Positions 7,857 to 17,489 of a DNA stretch of 64,000 bases are shown here, in pieces. The notes under the pieces were generated by a model that ran no database searches, was not told where the DNA came from, and saw nothing but the letters and a program-made list of their open reading frames with translations. Made by a program: the position numbers and the translations under genes. This DNA is from Rhodothermales bacterium. Lineage in GTDB: Bacteria > Bacteroidota > Rhodothermia > Rhodothermales > VXPQ01. How positions within the stretch are numbered: the first letter of the stretch is position 1; each line of letters opens with the position of its first letter. The stretch lies in assembly GCA_951812345.1 (NCBI GenBank), contig OX638295.1, positions 1,770,965 to 1,834,964 of the forward strand, given 5' to 3'.

Positions 7857-8720
7857 ATGACTGAATCTGTTGTTCAGGAAGGCATTACCCGGTTGTATCT
7901 GTGTACGGATGGCCCGCTTGTTGAAACGGACGGGCGCTTTTTCGCCATCCGGGACGCCGACTGGAACGATCTCTTCAACGATCCCGCGCTGGGCGAGCGG
8001 CTTGCGCACTATGCCCGAAACGCCCCGGAAACCGAACCGCCTCGCCCACAGGATTTGCTTGCTCCCATCGGGCGTCAGGAAGTCTGGGCCGCCGGGGTGA
8101 CCTACTGGCGCAGCAGAACGGCCCGCATGGCGGAATCCGAAGAGACCGCCGACGCCTACGACCGGGTGTATACCGCGGCCCGCCCCGAGATTTTCTTCAA
8201 GGCAACGCCGAACCGGGTGGCGGGCCCCGGTCAGGCCGTGCGGATTCGCCGGGATACCCGCTGGAGCGTACCGGAGCCGGAACTGGCTGTGGCTGTCAAC
8301 GCAGCCGGCAAAGCGTTCGGATACGCCATCGGCAACGACATGAGCGCGCGGGACATCGAGGGGGAGAATCCGCTGTACCTGCCGCAGGCCAAAGTATACG
8401 ACCAGTGCTGCGGGCTGGGGCCGTGCATCCTCGTTTCAGAGGAGCCGCCGGGGCCGGATACGTCGATCCGGCTGATCGTGGAACGCGATGCAGCCGTCGC
8501 CTTCGAAGGCGCAACAACGCTCAGCGAACTGCGGCGATCCATCGAGGAACTGGTTTCCTGGCTCGTTCTCGACAACTCCTTCCCGGACGGTTGTTTCCTG
8601 CTCACCGGCACCGGCATCGTGCCTCCTGACGACTTCACGCTGGCGCCGGGGGATCGCATCCGCATCGCTATCGACGCCATCGGGGTGCTGGAGAACTACG
8701 TCGTACAGGACACCGCATAA
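7857..8720 (+). CDS. Fumarylacetoacetate hydrolase-fold enzyme, 2-keto-3-deoxy-pentonate dehydratase-like
   Basis: A 287-residue protein with the complete FAH catalytic domain in its C-terminal two thirds: WAAGVTYWRSRTARM near residue 80, FFKATPNRVAGPGQAV near 112, the metal-binding WSVPEPELAV segment near 140, and GNDMSARDIEGENPLYLPQ near 163. From memory the combination of GVTYWRS, an EIFFK strand and ARDIEGENPLYLPQ is closest to 2-dehydro-3-deoxy-D-arabinonate dehydratases (KdaD-like) rather than to fumarylacetoacetases. Such enzymes work in oxidative pentose or deoxy-sugar catabolism, which would fit the divergent cluster of sugar oxidoreductase and lactonase-like genes. There is no signal peptide, so it is cytoplasmic. 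Annotation to the FAH superfamily is firm; the exact substrate is not. Confidence 0.85.
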   Translation: MTESVVQEGITRLYLCTDGPLVETDGRFFAIRDADWNDLFNDPALGERLAHYARNAPETEPPRPQDLLAPIGRQEVWAAGVTYWRSRTARMAESEETADAYDRVYTAARPEIFFKATPNRVAGPGQAVRIRRDTRWSVPEPELAVAVNAAGKAFGYAIGNDMSARDIEGENPLYLPQAKVYDQCCGLGPCILVSEEPPGPDTSIRLIVERDAAVAFEGATTLSELRRSIEELVSWLVLDNSFPDGCFLLTGTGIVPPDDFTLAPGDRIRIAIDAIGVLENYVVQDTA

Positions 8721-8735
8721 GCCGCGCTCCGATCA

Positions 8736-8990
8736 GGATACGCTGATTAAATCCGCAAAGATTCAGAGGCTGAAAGGGGTGCGCTGGCAAGGAATGACGA
8801 AGCAATGTGGCAGGCCCCACATAATGAGGAATGACGCAGCCAGCGTGTCCCTCTCTGCCTCCCGAAGGGCGCTTCACGTTCGCGACACCCCGAATTCGCA
8901 GTGTTTCCCGCTGATTCCGATGATGAAATCATGATATCCTGTACTTACGAGCGTGAAGCGCTGAACGAAGTGGACTTGATCAGAGTATCC
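8736..8990. mobile_element. 255-bp MITE-like element, full copy 1
   Basis: The element starts with GGATACGCTGATTAAATCC and ends with GGACTTGATCAGAGTATCC; read from the right end this is GGATACTCTGATCAAGTCC, so the termini are inverted repeats of about 19 bp with few mismatches. The whole 255 bp is also present at 28849-29103 with about 90 percent identity by eye. Internally there is an ATGTGG/CCACAT inverted repeat and two GGAATGAC words. It codes for nothing convincing and occupies the convergent gap between the FAH-fold gene and parE; its right end abuts the parE stop codon at 8991. Confidence 0.8.
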
Positions 8991-10931
8991 TCATACATCC
9001 AGCGCGTCCGCGTCCGCAGCGTGGTCCATGATGAAGCGGAACCGCGCGGAGGCATCCTTCCCCATGAGGTCCGAGATCGTACGCTCGGTGCCCAAGCGCT
9101 CCTCGTCGTCGATGCACACCTGCAACAGCATGCGTTTCTCGGGGTCCAAGGTCGTTTCCCGGAGCGTTGCGGGCATCATTTCCCCAAGGCCCTTGAAGCG
9201 CTGCACCATGACGTTGCGCCGCCCTTTCGCGGCCCGCTCGATCTTGCGCAGAATGCGGTCCTTATCGGCCTCGTCAAGCGCCCACCAGGTGTCCTTGCCC
9301 GCATCCAGCCTGTACAGCGGCGGCTGCGCAATGTACGCGAACCCCTCCGTGATGAGCGGCCGCATGTACCGGTAGAAGAACGTCAGGAGTAGCGTAGCGA
9401 TGTGGTGCCCATCCGAATCCGCGTCCATGAGCAGGATGACCTTGTGGTAGCGGAGGCGGGCCAAGTCGATCTCGTCGCCCATACCGCAGCCCAGCGCCTT
9501 GACCACGTTCGACAGTTCCTTGTTCTCCCGCACCTTGCTCGCTGCGTGCTGCTCCGCGTTGAGGACCTTCCCGCGCAGCGGCAGCACGGCCTGAAAGGCG
9601 CGATCCCTCCCCTGCTTGGCCGATCCCCCGGCGGAATCTCCTTCCACAATAAACAGTTCGCTCCTGGCCGGATCCGTCGAGGAACAGTCCGCCAGTTTGC
9701 CGGGCAGATTGAGCCGGTGGCTGATGCTTGTCTTGCGGCGGACATCGCGGGCGGCGGTGCGCGAGGCGCGGCGGGCTTTCGCGGACTGTATGACCCGCGC
9801 AGCGATGGCCTCCCCCGTCGTGGGATGCGCATTCAGAAACCGCTCCAGTTCGAGGCGCATGGCGCCGGCAACGACCGAGCGGGCGCTCGGGTTGTTCAGT
9901 TTTTCCTTGGTCTGCCCCTGAAACTGCGGTTCGATCATGAACAAATTCAGGATAGCGACAAGCCCCTCCCGAATATCGTCCGCCGAAATGTCGAGGTTCT
10001 TCGGCAGCATATCGTGCGTTTCCATGTAGGCGCGCACGGCGCTGCGCACCGCATCGCGGAATCCCTGTTCATGGGTGCCTCCTTCCTCGGTGGGAATGCC
10101 GTTAACGAAGGAGCGGACATGCTCGCGGGGCGCCTCCGTCCACTGCAGCGCCACCTCCACGCGCGCGCCGTCCGTCATGCCTTGCTGGCGCACCAGAAAC
10201 TGTTCCTCGTGCACGGACCGCTCGGCAAGTCCCTTCACCCGTTCGGTCAGAAACTCGGAAATCCCTCCCTCATGGCGGTATTCGCGGCGGGCGCCGGTGA
10301 TTCCGTTCCGGAATACGATGCACAGCGCGGCGTTCAGGTACGTCTTTATTTCAAGGCTTTGGCCGATGGCCTCGGCGTCGAACGCCACGGACTCGAAAAT
10401 GTCCGGGTCGGGCCGGAAATGGATCGATGTGCCGGTCCCGCGGCCGTTTTCGCGCACCTTGCGCACCGTGGAAAGCGGGACGCCCCGTGCGTAGCGCTGC
10501 TCCCAGACGGCGCCGTCGCGGCGAACCGTTACCGTCAGCTCCTCCGACAGGGCGTTCACGACCGATGCGCCCACGCCATGGAGCCCCCCTGATGCGATGT
10601 AGTTCGTCTGATCGAACTTGCCGCCCGCGTGCAGGGTCGTCATGATGAGCTCGAGGGCGGAGATATTTTTCGAGGGATGTGTGTCTACCGGGATGCCTCG
10701 CCCGTTGTCCGACACGGTGACGCTTTGCCCGTCCTCGTGGAGCGTCACCTCGATTTGGGACGCGTAGCCGTTGGTGGCCTCGTCCACCGCATTGTCGACG
10801 ATTTCCCAAAGCAGGTGATGCAGGCCCGCCTTGCCCGTCCCGCCCACGTACATCCCCGGACGTTTGCGTACCGGGTCCAGCCCTTCCAGGACCTGGATAT
10901 CGGCGCCCGTATATGTTCGGACCTCGCTCAT
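8991..10931 (-). CDS. parE: Type IIA DNA topoisomerase subunit B (topoisomerase IV ParE or second GyrB)
   Basis: A 646-residue protein with GHKL ATPase motifs ([10 protein letters not shown] near residue 43, DNGRGIPVD near 75, [15 protein letters not shown] near 113), the transducer domain, and the TOPRIM region with [11 protein letters not shown] near 420 and MDADSDGHH near 495. Length and the absence of the large proteobacterial GyrB insert fit either GyrB or ParE. It overlaps the subunit A gene by 4 bp (ATGA), implying translational coupling. I prefer ParE because the partner lacks a canonical GyrA box; a second gyrase pair is the alternative. The B subunit hydrolyses ATP and gates the DNA for decatenation. 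The stop codon directly touches a mobile-element end. Confidence 0.85.
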   Translation of the reverse strand: MSEVRTYTGADIQVLEGLDPVRKRPGMYVGGTGKAGLHHLLWEIVDNAVDEATNGYASQIEVTLHEDGQSVTVSDNGRGIPVDTHPSKNISALELIMTTLHAGGKFDQTNYIASGGLHGVGASVVNALSEELTVTVRRDGAVWEQRYARGVPLSTVRKVRENGRGTGTSIHFRPDPDIFESVAFDAEAIGQSLEIKTYLNAALCIVFRNGITGARREYRHEGGISEFLTERVKGLAERSVHEEQFLVRQQGMTDGARVEVALQWTEAPREHVRSFVNGIPTEEGGTHEQGFRDAVRSAVRAYMETHDMLPKNLDISADDIREGLVAILNLFMIEPQFQGQTKEKLNNPSARSVVAGAMRLELERFLNAHPTTGEAIAARVIQSAKARRASRTAARDVRRKTSISHRLNLPGKLADCSSTDPARSELFIVEGDSAGGSAKQGRDRAFQAVLPLRGKVLNAEQHAASKVRENKELSNVVKALGCGMGDEIDLARLRYHKVILLMDADSDGHHIATLLLTFFYRYMRPLITEGFAYIAQPPLYRLDAGKDTWWALDEADKDRILRKIERAAKGRRNVMVQRFKGLGEMMPATLRETTLDPEKRMLLQVCIDDEERLGTERTISDLMGKDASARFRFIMDHAADADALDV

Positions 10932-13246
10932 ACCCGTATCTCCACCGGTTCGGGAACGATGCGGGCCACATGACCCCGCCTGATGATGGCTTTGCCCTTG
11001 TTGCCGCGCCGGGAAACCTCGAACTTGGTGGTCCGCACCGTCTCGATGCGCCCCCGGCTTGTTTCGATCTTGAGACCGTCGCGGGCCGCGCTGGAAAGCG
11101 TACAGCCGAGCACATGGTCGTCCGCGCCGAGACGCATGGCGATGACCCCTTTCGCTGCGCTCTTGAACACCGAAATCTGGGAAACGGGGAAAATGAGCAC
11201 ATACCCGGCCCTGGACGCCATGCAGACGTTTTCGTCTCCGGCCGCCGGTTCGGCGCCGACGACTTCGTCCCCGTTTTCCAGTTTGACGCAGGTCCGGCCT
11301 TTTCGGGTCGAGGGCTCCGCAAAACCGTCTATCGGAAGACGCACGGCCTGCCCCCCGGAAGTGATTGCCACGAGGAGCGGCTCCCTTTTGGCGGGGGCAT
11401 GCCCGTTCTTCGGAAACAGTTCCGGGTCGGGGTCCGGCGCAACAATCGGTTTGGGAAGTGCTCGCTCATCGAAGGAAATGACCCCGACGACATGCTCCTT
11501 ATCCGAAAAATCGAAGAATTTCTGGACAGGATCCCCGTAGCCTGTTGTGTTTGGCAGCGTGTCTGCACGGAGCGAGTAGCACCGCCCGAAGTTGGTGAAG
11601 AACCCCACCGAGCCGCGGGTGGAGGCGGGCAATATCCACCCCACGCCGTCGCCCTCCCGGACGCGGATGCTGTCAATGTCCGTGTAGGTACGCTGCCGCT
11701 TGATCCATCCGTCGCGCGTTACGATCGCATAGCAGTCCTCGGCGACGATATAATCCTCGGCAGCGTATTCGATAACCTTGTCCGGGCCGGCTATGTGCGT
11801 CTTGCGATCCGTGCCGAATGCAGCGGCCGTCGTCTGGATTTCAGCGCGCACAAGCCCCCACTGCTTGTCCTCGGATTCAAGGATGGCGCGCACGTCCGCG
11901 GCGCGCGCCAGTTTGTCTTCCAGTTCGAGGCGGATTTCCTCGATTTCCATCCGGGCCAGTCTGTAAAGTTTGATTTCGAGGATGGCGTCGGCCTGTTCCT
12001 CATCGAGATCGAACCGGTGCATGAGCCGCCCGGCCGCATCTTTCCGGTCCGCGGACGCACGAATAAGCCGGATGGCCTCATCGAGGGCGTCGAACAGTTT
12101 CTCGAAGCCGCGCAGGATGTGAATGCGCCGTTCGAGTTTTTCGAGCGCGTAGCGGAGGCGGCGCACCACGACCTCCAGGCGGAAAGTCAGAAAGGCGCGC
12201 AGCGCTTCAGCGAGATGTACCTTCTTCGGAGCGGGGATCAGCGGATTCTCCGTGGGCACGAGACACGTCATATCGACGTGGTAGCGCTTTTGCAGGTCGG
12301 TGTGGCGGAGCAGGTACGCAATGGCCGCTTCCGGATCGGCGCCCCGCCGAAGCTCCAGCACCACGCGGATGTCTTCCGTCGATTCGTCGCGTACGTCGGA
12401 GAGCTGCGGCACCCGCTCGTTGACGATGTGCTCGGCGATCTTCTCCACAAGCGCCGCCTTGTTGACCATGTAGGGAACGGAGGTAATCACGATCCGGCTT
12501 TTCCCTTCCATGCCGTAGTCGCCGCGCAATTCCACGGCCCCCTCTCCGGTCCGGTGTATCCCCAGCAACTCGGCGGGCGTATTCAGAATGCGGCCTGCGG
12601 TGGGAAAATCCGGTCCCGGCACATGCTGCGCCAGTTCCTCGACGGGCGCTTCCGGGTGGTCGATCAGGTGGACCAGCGCATCCGACACTTCCCGCAGGTT
12701 ATGCGGGGGGATTTTCGTGGCCATGCCGACCGCGATCCCGTCCGCCCCGTTGACGAGAAGATTGGGGATGCGCGACGGGAGCACCACAGGCTCGTCGTAG
12801 CTGCCGTCGAAATTGGGCCGGAAATCCACGGTGTCCTGCCGGATTTCCTCCAGCATTTCCACCGCCAGCGCGCGCAGTTTGACCTCGGTATAGCGCATGG
12901 CGGCGGGATTGTCCCCGTCGATCGAGCCGAAGTTACCGTGCCCGTCCACCAGCGGATCGCGCAGGGAGAAATCCTGGGCCATCCGCACCATCGCGTCGTA
13001 GATGGCCGTGTCGCCGTGGGGGTGGTACTTCCCCATCACTTCGCCCACCACCGCAGCGCTCTTGCGGTACCGGGCGTCGGGGGTCAGCCGCAGGTTTGCG
13101 TACATGGCGTACAGGATGCGCCGCTGCACGGGCTTGAGACCGTCGCGTATATCCGGCAGGGCGCGGCTCATGATAACGGACAGCGCGTAGCTCAGATAGC
13201 GCTCCCGGGTCGTTTCCTGCAGGGATATGGTTTCGACGATGGGCAT
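10928..13246 (-). CDS. parC: Type IIA DNA topoisomerase subunit A (topoisomerase IV ParC-like)
   Basis: A 772-residue subunit A. The breakage-reunion domain carries [12 protein letters not shown] near residues 73-84 (the quinolone-resistance region, with Thr80 where Ser is usual) and the catalytic Tyr119 in AAMRYTE. A winged-helix/tower/coiled-coil region follows, then a C-terminal beta-pinwheel. At the first pinwheel blade ([14 protein letters not shown] near residue 520) the QRRGGKG-type GyrA box needed for DNA wrapping is missing; only a loose SRRGNKGK occurs near the C-terminus. This favours topoisomerase IV. It is the first gene of a two-gene operon with parE and overlaps it by 4 bp. Its start at 13246 is followed downstream by no competing start. 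Confidence 0.85.
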   Translation of the reverse strand: MPIVETISLQETTRERYLSYALSVIMSRALPDIRDGLKPVQRRILYAMYANLRLTPDARYRKSAAVVGEVMGKYHPHGDTAIYDAMVRMAQDFSLRDPLVDGHGNFGSIDGDNPAAMRYTEVKLRALAVEMLEEIRQDTVDFRPNFDGSYDEPVVLPSRIPNLLVNGADGIAVGMATKIPPHNLREVSDALVHLIDHPEAPVEELAQHVPGPDFPTAGRILNTPAELLGIHRTGEGAVELRGDYGMEGKSRIVITSVPYMVNKAALVEKIAEHIVNERVPQLSDVRDESTEDIRVVLELRRGADPEAAIAYLLRHTDLQKRYHVDMTCLVPTENPLIPAPKKVHLAEALRAFLTFRLEVVVRRLRYALEKLERRIHILRGFEKLFDALDEAIRLIRASADRKDAAGRLMHRFDLDEEQADAILEIKLYRLARMEIEEIRLELEDKLARAADVRAILESEDKQWGLVRAEIQTTAAAFGTDRKTHIAGPDKVIEYAAEDYIVAEDCYAIVTRDGWIKRQRTYTDIDSIRVREGDGVGWILPASTRGSVGFFTNFGRCYSLRADTLPNTTGYGDPVQKFFDFSDKEHVVGVISFDERALPKPIVAPDPDPELFPKNGHAPAKREPLLVAITSGGQAVRLPIDGFAEPSTRKGRTCVKLENGDEVVGAEPAAGDENVCMASRAGYVLIFPVSQISVFKSAAKGVIAMRLGADDHVLGCTLSSAARDGLKIETSRGRIETVRTTKFEVSRRGNKGKAIIRRGHVARIVPEPVEIRV

Positions 13247-13660
13247 TGAGGGATGCTTTACAGGACGCTGGAGGGGTTCGGGGCGGGGTTTAGACCAATA
13301 ACGGATATAATATTATGAAATATTGCCGGCATTCGTTGGATTGGCTACCTTGCATCATAGCGGCGTTCCTCTACCATCACATGCCTGTATCAGACGGCAG
13401 TCCCGGCAATAACGGCCCCATACGTTGGAAGGTACGAATTGGAGATGGGAAATTCCAGTGCGGGAAGGGGATTTGTCGCTGCCGTTTTTTGCGCCGTCGC
13501 CCCGGAGTTCCAGGCATCGCCTGGCGCCGAAATGGGCGGAAACAGGAACATCGGATTTCCTCGCTTATTCGACATGAAATGCCGTACAAGTCGGACGGTA
13601 GTCAGAATGTCCCTTATATGATTATAGTCGTACGTCAAACGGATCAAAACGGAGCCCCCC
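13247..13660. other. Divergent intergenic region, parC / TonB receptor
   Basis: This 414-bp stretch contains no convincing gene; its short ORFs have neither family features nor plausible starts. A perfect hairpin CCAGGC-ATC-GCCTGG lies at 13510-13524 without a T-run. AT-rich TATAAT-like sequence at about 13302-13310 could serve either direction. A GGAG ribosome-binding-like word precedes the receptor start by a few bases. Confidence 0.4.
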
Positions 13661-16468
13661 ATGCTGCGCCATCTTCTCACTACCTCCCTGTTTTGTTTTT
13701 TCGCATTCGGTGCGTTCGGGCCCCGATCAACGCAGGCGCAAGCCGGCGTATCGGTTAGCGGCATCGTTACGGAAGCGTCGTCGGCATCTCCGCTGCAGGA
13801 CGCCAATGTGGTGTTGCTGGTGGATGGCATCGTGATTGCCGGCGCCGCCTCGGGCGCCGACGGGTCGTACAGAATTTCCGGGGTTCCTCAGGGCGATTAC
13901 GTGCTTTCGGTGCGTTTTGTGGGATACGAGGAATACCAGATGGAGATATCCGTGCAGCCCGGAGAATCGCTCACAGCAGACGTATCCTTGCGCCCGACAG
14001 GTTTCGATCTCAATGCCGTGGTCGTGAGCGCATCGCGCGCCTCCGAGAAAGTGCTGGACGCCCCGGCTTCGATTTCCGTCCTGAATATAAGAGAAATCGA
14101 GAGCGTCGCCCTGCCGTCTTCCGCCATGTTGCTCAGGAATGTAACCGGGGTGGATATGGCGCAAACAGGCGTCAACCGGTATGAGATCGTACTGCGGGGA
14201 TTCAATAACGTCTTCACCGGCGCCACGCATGTCATGACGGATTACCGACGGGCGGCCGTGACCTCTCTGGGCCTGAACTCTTATAGCCTGATGCCGATCA
14301 GCCAGATCGACCTGGAGCGCGTCGAAGTGGTCCGGGGTCCGGGATCGGCGCTCTTCGGCGCCGGGGTCGATGCAGGAGTGATCCACTTCATCAGTAAGGA
14401 TCCGTTTACCCATCCGGGTACGACGGTACGTGTGGGGGGAGGTCTGCGTAATGCATTGACGGCCTCCCTGCGTCATGCAGGGGTTGCGGGCGGCAAGGTG
14501 GGATACAAGGTCGTCGCCGATTTTCAGCGCGCCAACGACTTCGCCTTCGATCCGGAGGATGAATTAGACGCTGTGCAACTCGCCAACTTCCGGGAGGAGG
14601 CGCTCCCCGTCGATTACAATAACCACAACTATACGCTGTCGGGTCAGCTTTCCTGGCGGCCTCGCCCGGACGTCACGCTGACGGCCAATGGCGGATTTTC
14701 CGCAACCAAGGGCATTGTGCTTTCGGGTATCGGTACGACGCAGGCCGAAGGGTTCGGATATAAATACGGGCAGCTTCGCCTCGACGCCGGAGGGTTTTTC
14801 GCCCAGGCCTATGTAAATATGAACGACGCGGGCGATTCCTTTGTCTATCGGCAGGGATCGGTCCCGGATGTGGTGGACAATTCGACCCTGGTCAATGTAC
14901 AGGGGCAGTACGACTTCGATGTTCTGGAGGAGCGCTTCCGTTTTATAGTTGGCGCGGAATACGAATTTACCAATCCGGTTACCGAGTCCACGATCTTCGG
15001 CCGGAACGACGATGATGACCGGTTCGCCGAGGCAGGCGCTTATCTCCAGAGTGTCGTTCGGCTCGGTCCGGCATTGAATGCGACCCTCGCCGTGCGCGCG
15101 GACAGGCACGATCTGTTCGACGGGATACAGATTTCTCCCCGGGCCGCGCTCGTTTTCAAACCCGATCCCGCGCACAGCCTTCGCGCCACGTTCAACCGGG
15201 CATTCGCTTCGCCAGGCACGAATAATCTTTTTCTGGACATCAATGCGGGCGCGGCCGGGCCGCTTACGATCCAGGGGCGAGGGTCGCTGGACGGATTTCA
15301 TTTCCAGCGCGATGCGCAAGGCGGCCTGATCGCCTCCAGCATAGTACCGGATATTTTCGGGGCGCCCGTGCCCGTAGGCGTCCCGCTCGGTTTGCTCTAT
15401 GATCAGATATACGGATTGCTTTCGAGCATTCCGGCGTCTCAGTTGCAAACGTTGCTTGCGGGGCAGGGCTTAAACCTTCCGGAGCCGGTCATTACCCAGT
15501 TTATCGGCTTGCTCAGTCCGGACGAGGGTATCACCGTAACGGGCCTGACGCCCTCCTACCTTGGCTATCTGGACCCGAGCACGGGCCTTGTGAATCCGAA
15601 TAGCATAACCCGGGATGTAGTGGATGTCCCTCCCCTCGAATACACGGCCAGCGAGATATTCGAAGTGGGATACAAGGGGCTGTTAGGAGAACGGTTGCTG
15701 CTCGCCGTAGACGGGTATTACACCCGTCGGCGGAATTTCGTCAGCCCGTTGCGGGTAGAGACGCCCTTTGTGCTCGTGCCCGATCACGATTTGTTGTTCG
15801 GCGACCTGCAAGCGGCGCTCGCCGCCGGCATTGCGGACAATGAGACCCTGAATGCGGCCTTGCAGGCAGTGGGACTCTCGCCAGGCGCCGTATCGGATCT
15901 TATCGTAGGGCTTGCCGGGCCGAGCGTTGCAGAATTTCTTCCGGAGGGTTCGCCGATCGGTATCGTGCAGCCTGTGGAAAACACGACGCCCGGTCAGATT
16001 CTGATGACCTATCGGAGCATGGGGGAGATCGACTACTACGGTCTGGATGTGTCCGCCGAACTGCTGATCGGCGATCAGCTGCGCGTTTTCGGAAATCTGT
16101 CCCGGGTCAGCGACAACTTTTTCGACGCCAGCGAGCTTGGCGAAGAGGAAGAGACGCTGGAGCTGTCCATGAATGCCCCCAAGACGAAGATCAAGGGCGG
16201 ATTCGCCTACGAATCTTCCGGCAACTGGAGCGTCCACGCATCCGTGCGGCATACCGGCGGCTTCGAGGTTCGATCGGGTTTGTACGTAGGATTCGTGCCA
16301 GAGCATACGCTGCTGGACGTCGGCGCCGGATACGATCTCGGCGACTATGTGTCCGGATTGCGTATGAATCTGTCCCTGTTCAATGTGCTGGATGAACGGC
16401 ACCGCGAGTTCGTCGGCTCGCCGCAGATAGGCCGCATGGGGCTGGTGCAGATGACGCTGGATTTATAA
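13661..16468 (+). CDS. TonB-dependent outer membrane receptor with carboxypeptidase-regulatory domain
   Basis: A 935-residue protein with a signal peptide (about 1-27, ending in Ala-Gln-Ala), then a carboxypeptidase D regulatory-like beta-sandwich (VSGIVTEASSASPLQDANVVL through the GDYVLSVRFVGYEEY segment, about 30-115), a plug domain beginning VVVSASRASEKVLDAPASISVL with the typical ERVEVVRGPGSALFG motif near 225, and a long beta-barrel ending in a Leu-terminal strand. This architecture is common for Bacteroidota-group uptake receptors. No SusD-like partner lies next to it, and its neighbours (topoisomerase, gpsA) do not reveal the ligand. A stretch with several Leu/Ala-rich inserts (about residues 560-630 and 700-770) is unusual for a barrel and may be extracellular loops. 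It converges on gpsA with only 2 bp between stop codons. Confidence 0.9.
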   Translation: MLRHLLTTSLFCFFAFGAFGPRSTQAQAGVSVSGIVTEASSASPLQDANVVLLVDGIVIAGAASGADGSYRISGVPQGDYVLSVRFVGYEEYQMEISVQPGESLTADVSLRPTGFDLNAVVVSASRASEKVLDAPASISVLNIREIESVALPSSAMLLRNVTGVDMAQTGVNRYEIVLRGFNNVFTGATHVMTDYRRAAVTSLGLNSYSLMPISQIDLERVEVVRGPGSALFGAGVDAGVIHFISKDPFTHPGTTVRVGGGLRNALTASLRHAGVAGGKVGYKVVADFQRANDFAFDPEDELDAVQLANFREEALPVDYNNHNYTLSGQLSWRPRPDVTLTANGGFSATKGIVLSGIGTTQAEGFGYKYGQLRLDAGGFFAQAYVNMNDAGDSFVYRQGSVPDVVDNSTLVNVQGQYDFDVLEERFRFIVGAEYEFTNPVTESTIFGRNDDDDRFAEAGAYLQSVVRLGPALNATLAVRADRHDLFDGIQISPRAALVFKPDPAHSLRATFNRAFASPGTNNLFLDINAGAAGPLTIQGRGSLDGFHFQRDAQGGLIASSIVPDIFGAPVPVGVPLGLLYDQIYGLLSSIPASQLQTLLAGQGLNLPEPVITQFIGLLSPDEGITVTGLTPSYLGYLDPSTGLVNPNSITRDVVDVPPLEYTASEIFEVGYKGLLGERLLLAVDGYYTRRRNFVSPLRVETPFVLVPDHDLLFGDLQAALAAGIADNETLNAALQAVGLSPGAVSDLIVGLAGPSVAEFLPEGSPIGIVQPVENTTPGQILMTYRSMGEIDYYGLDVSAELLIGDQLRVFGNLSRVSDNFFDASELGEEEETLELSMNAPKTKIKGGFAYESSGNWSVHASVRHTGGFEVRSGLYVGFVPEHTLLDVGAGYDLGDYVSGLRMNLSLFNVLDERHREFVGSPQIGRMGLVQMTLDL

Positions 16469-16470
16469 CC

Positions 16471-17475
16471 CTACCCCTCCTGCTTCAACCCCCTTGCCAT
16501 GAGTCCCTCAACGGCGTCCCGTGGCGCCATCCCCTCGAAAAGGATGTGGTAGACCGCCTCGGTAATGGGCATCTCGACGTTGTATTGGCCCGCAAGCCGG
16601 TACACCGAATCGGCCGTACTCATGCCTTCCGCCACCATGTTCATTTCCTGCTGAATGGCTTCCGGGCTGGCGCCCTGACCGATACGCTCCCCGACATACC
16701 GGTTGCGGCTATACCGGCTCATGCAGGTAACCACAAGGTCTCCGAGTCCGGCAAGCCCTGCAAAGGTGCTCTCTCTGGCCCCCATCGCAAGACCCAGGCG
16801 CTGGATTTCCGCCAGCCCGCGCGTCACGATGGCTGACTTGGTGTTGTCGCCATACCCGAGCCCATCCCCGATCCCGGCCGCCAACGCCATGACATTCTTT
16901 ACGGAACCGGCGATCTCGACGCCCAACAGATCGGAGTTGCGGTACACCCGAAAGCGCGGCGCGGCGAATACGGACTGTATCTCCCCGACCGTATCCTCGG
17001 AACGGGCAGCAGCCACCACCGTGGTGGGCTTCTCCTCCGCAACTTCCTCGGCATGACTGGGGCCCGACAGCACCCCCAACCGCTCCGGCGGCACAGACTG
17101 CAGCACATCGGCAAGCACACTTGTCGTCGTATACAGCGAACCGATTTCAATGCCCTTGGCCACCGATACGTAGACCACATCGTTCCTGGTCTCTCCCCTC
17201 ACCTGCATGGCGCAGGCGCGCATAGCCTGTGCAGGCATGGCGAAAACCCACATGTCGCAATCCTGGACGGCTTCTCGGATATCCGACGTAATGGAAATGC
17301 TGTCCGGAAGCAGGGCGCTCGACAGATAGGTAGGATTCCGCCGCGTACGGCGCATGGCGTCGGCAGCTTCCGGACGCCGGGCCCAGAGCACGACATCGTG
17401 GTCCGATTTTGCAAGCAGGATAGCAAGCGCGGTCCCCCAGCTCCCCGCTCCCAGCATGGCGATGCGTCTGGTCAC
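16471..17475 (-). CDS. gpsA: NAD(P)-dependent glycerol-3-phosphate dehydrogenase
   Basis: A 334-residue protein. The open frame runs far upstream through plsY, but the family N-terminus (VTRRIAMLGAGSWGTALA) fixes the start at a GTG at 17473-17475, with an adjacent alternative GTG three bases upstream. Motifs: nucleotide-binding GAGSWGTALA, the YVSVAKGIE strand, LSGPSHAEEVA, and the catalytic-Lys segment GSVKNVMALAAG near residue 190, followed by the C-terminal helical domain with GLGDLVVTC. It makes sn-glycerol 3-phosphate from dihydroxyacetone phosphate for phospholipid synthesis. It begins 14 bp after the plsY stop, so plsY-gpsA form a lipid-precursor operon. Length matches E. coli GpsA closely. 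Confidence 0.93.
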   Translation of the reverse strand: MTRRIAMLGAGSWGTALAILLAKSDHDVVLWARRPEAADAMRRTRRNPTYLSSALLPDSISITSDIREAVQDCDMWVFAMPAQAMRACAMQVRGETRNDVVYVSVAKGIEIGSLYTTTSVLADVLQSVPPERLGVLSGPSHAEEVAEEKPTTVVAAARSEDTVGEIQSVFAAPRFRVYRNSDLLGVEIAGSVKNVMALAAGIGDGLGYGDNTKSAIVTRGLAEIQRLGLAMGARESTFAGLAGLGDLVVTCMSRYSRNRYVGERIGQGASPEAIQQEMNMVAEGMSTADSVYRLAGQYNVEMPITEAVYHILFEGMAPRDAVEGLMARGLKQEG

Positions 17476-17489
17476 CACGAGGCCCCTCG

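Noticed and set aside
10913-13249. A 778-codon plus-strand open frame opposite parC
   Set aside because: It mirrors the parC reading frame, has no family motif and is His/Arg/Val-rich as expected of an antisense shadow in GC-rich DNA.
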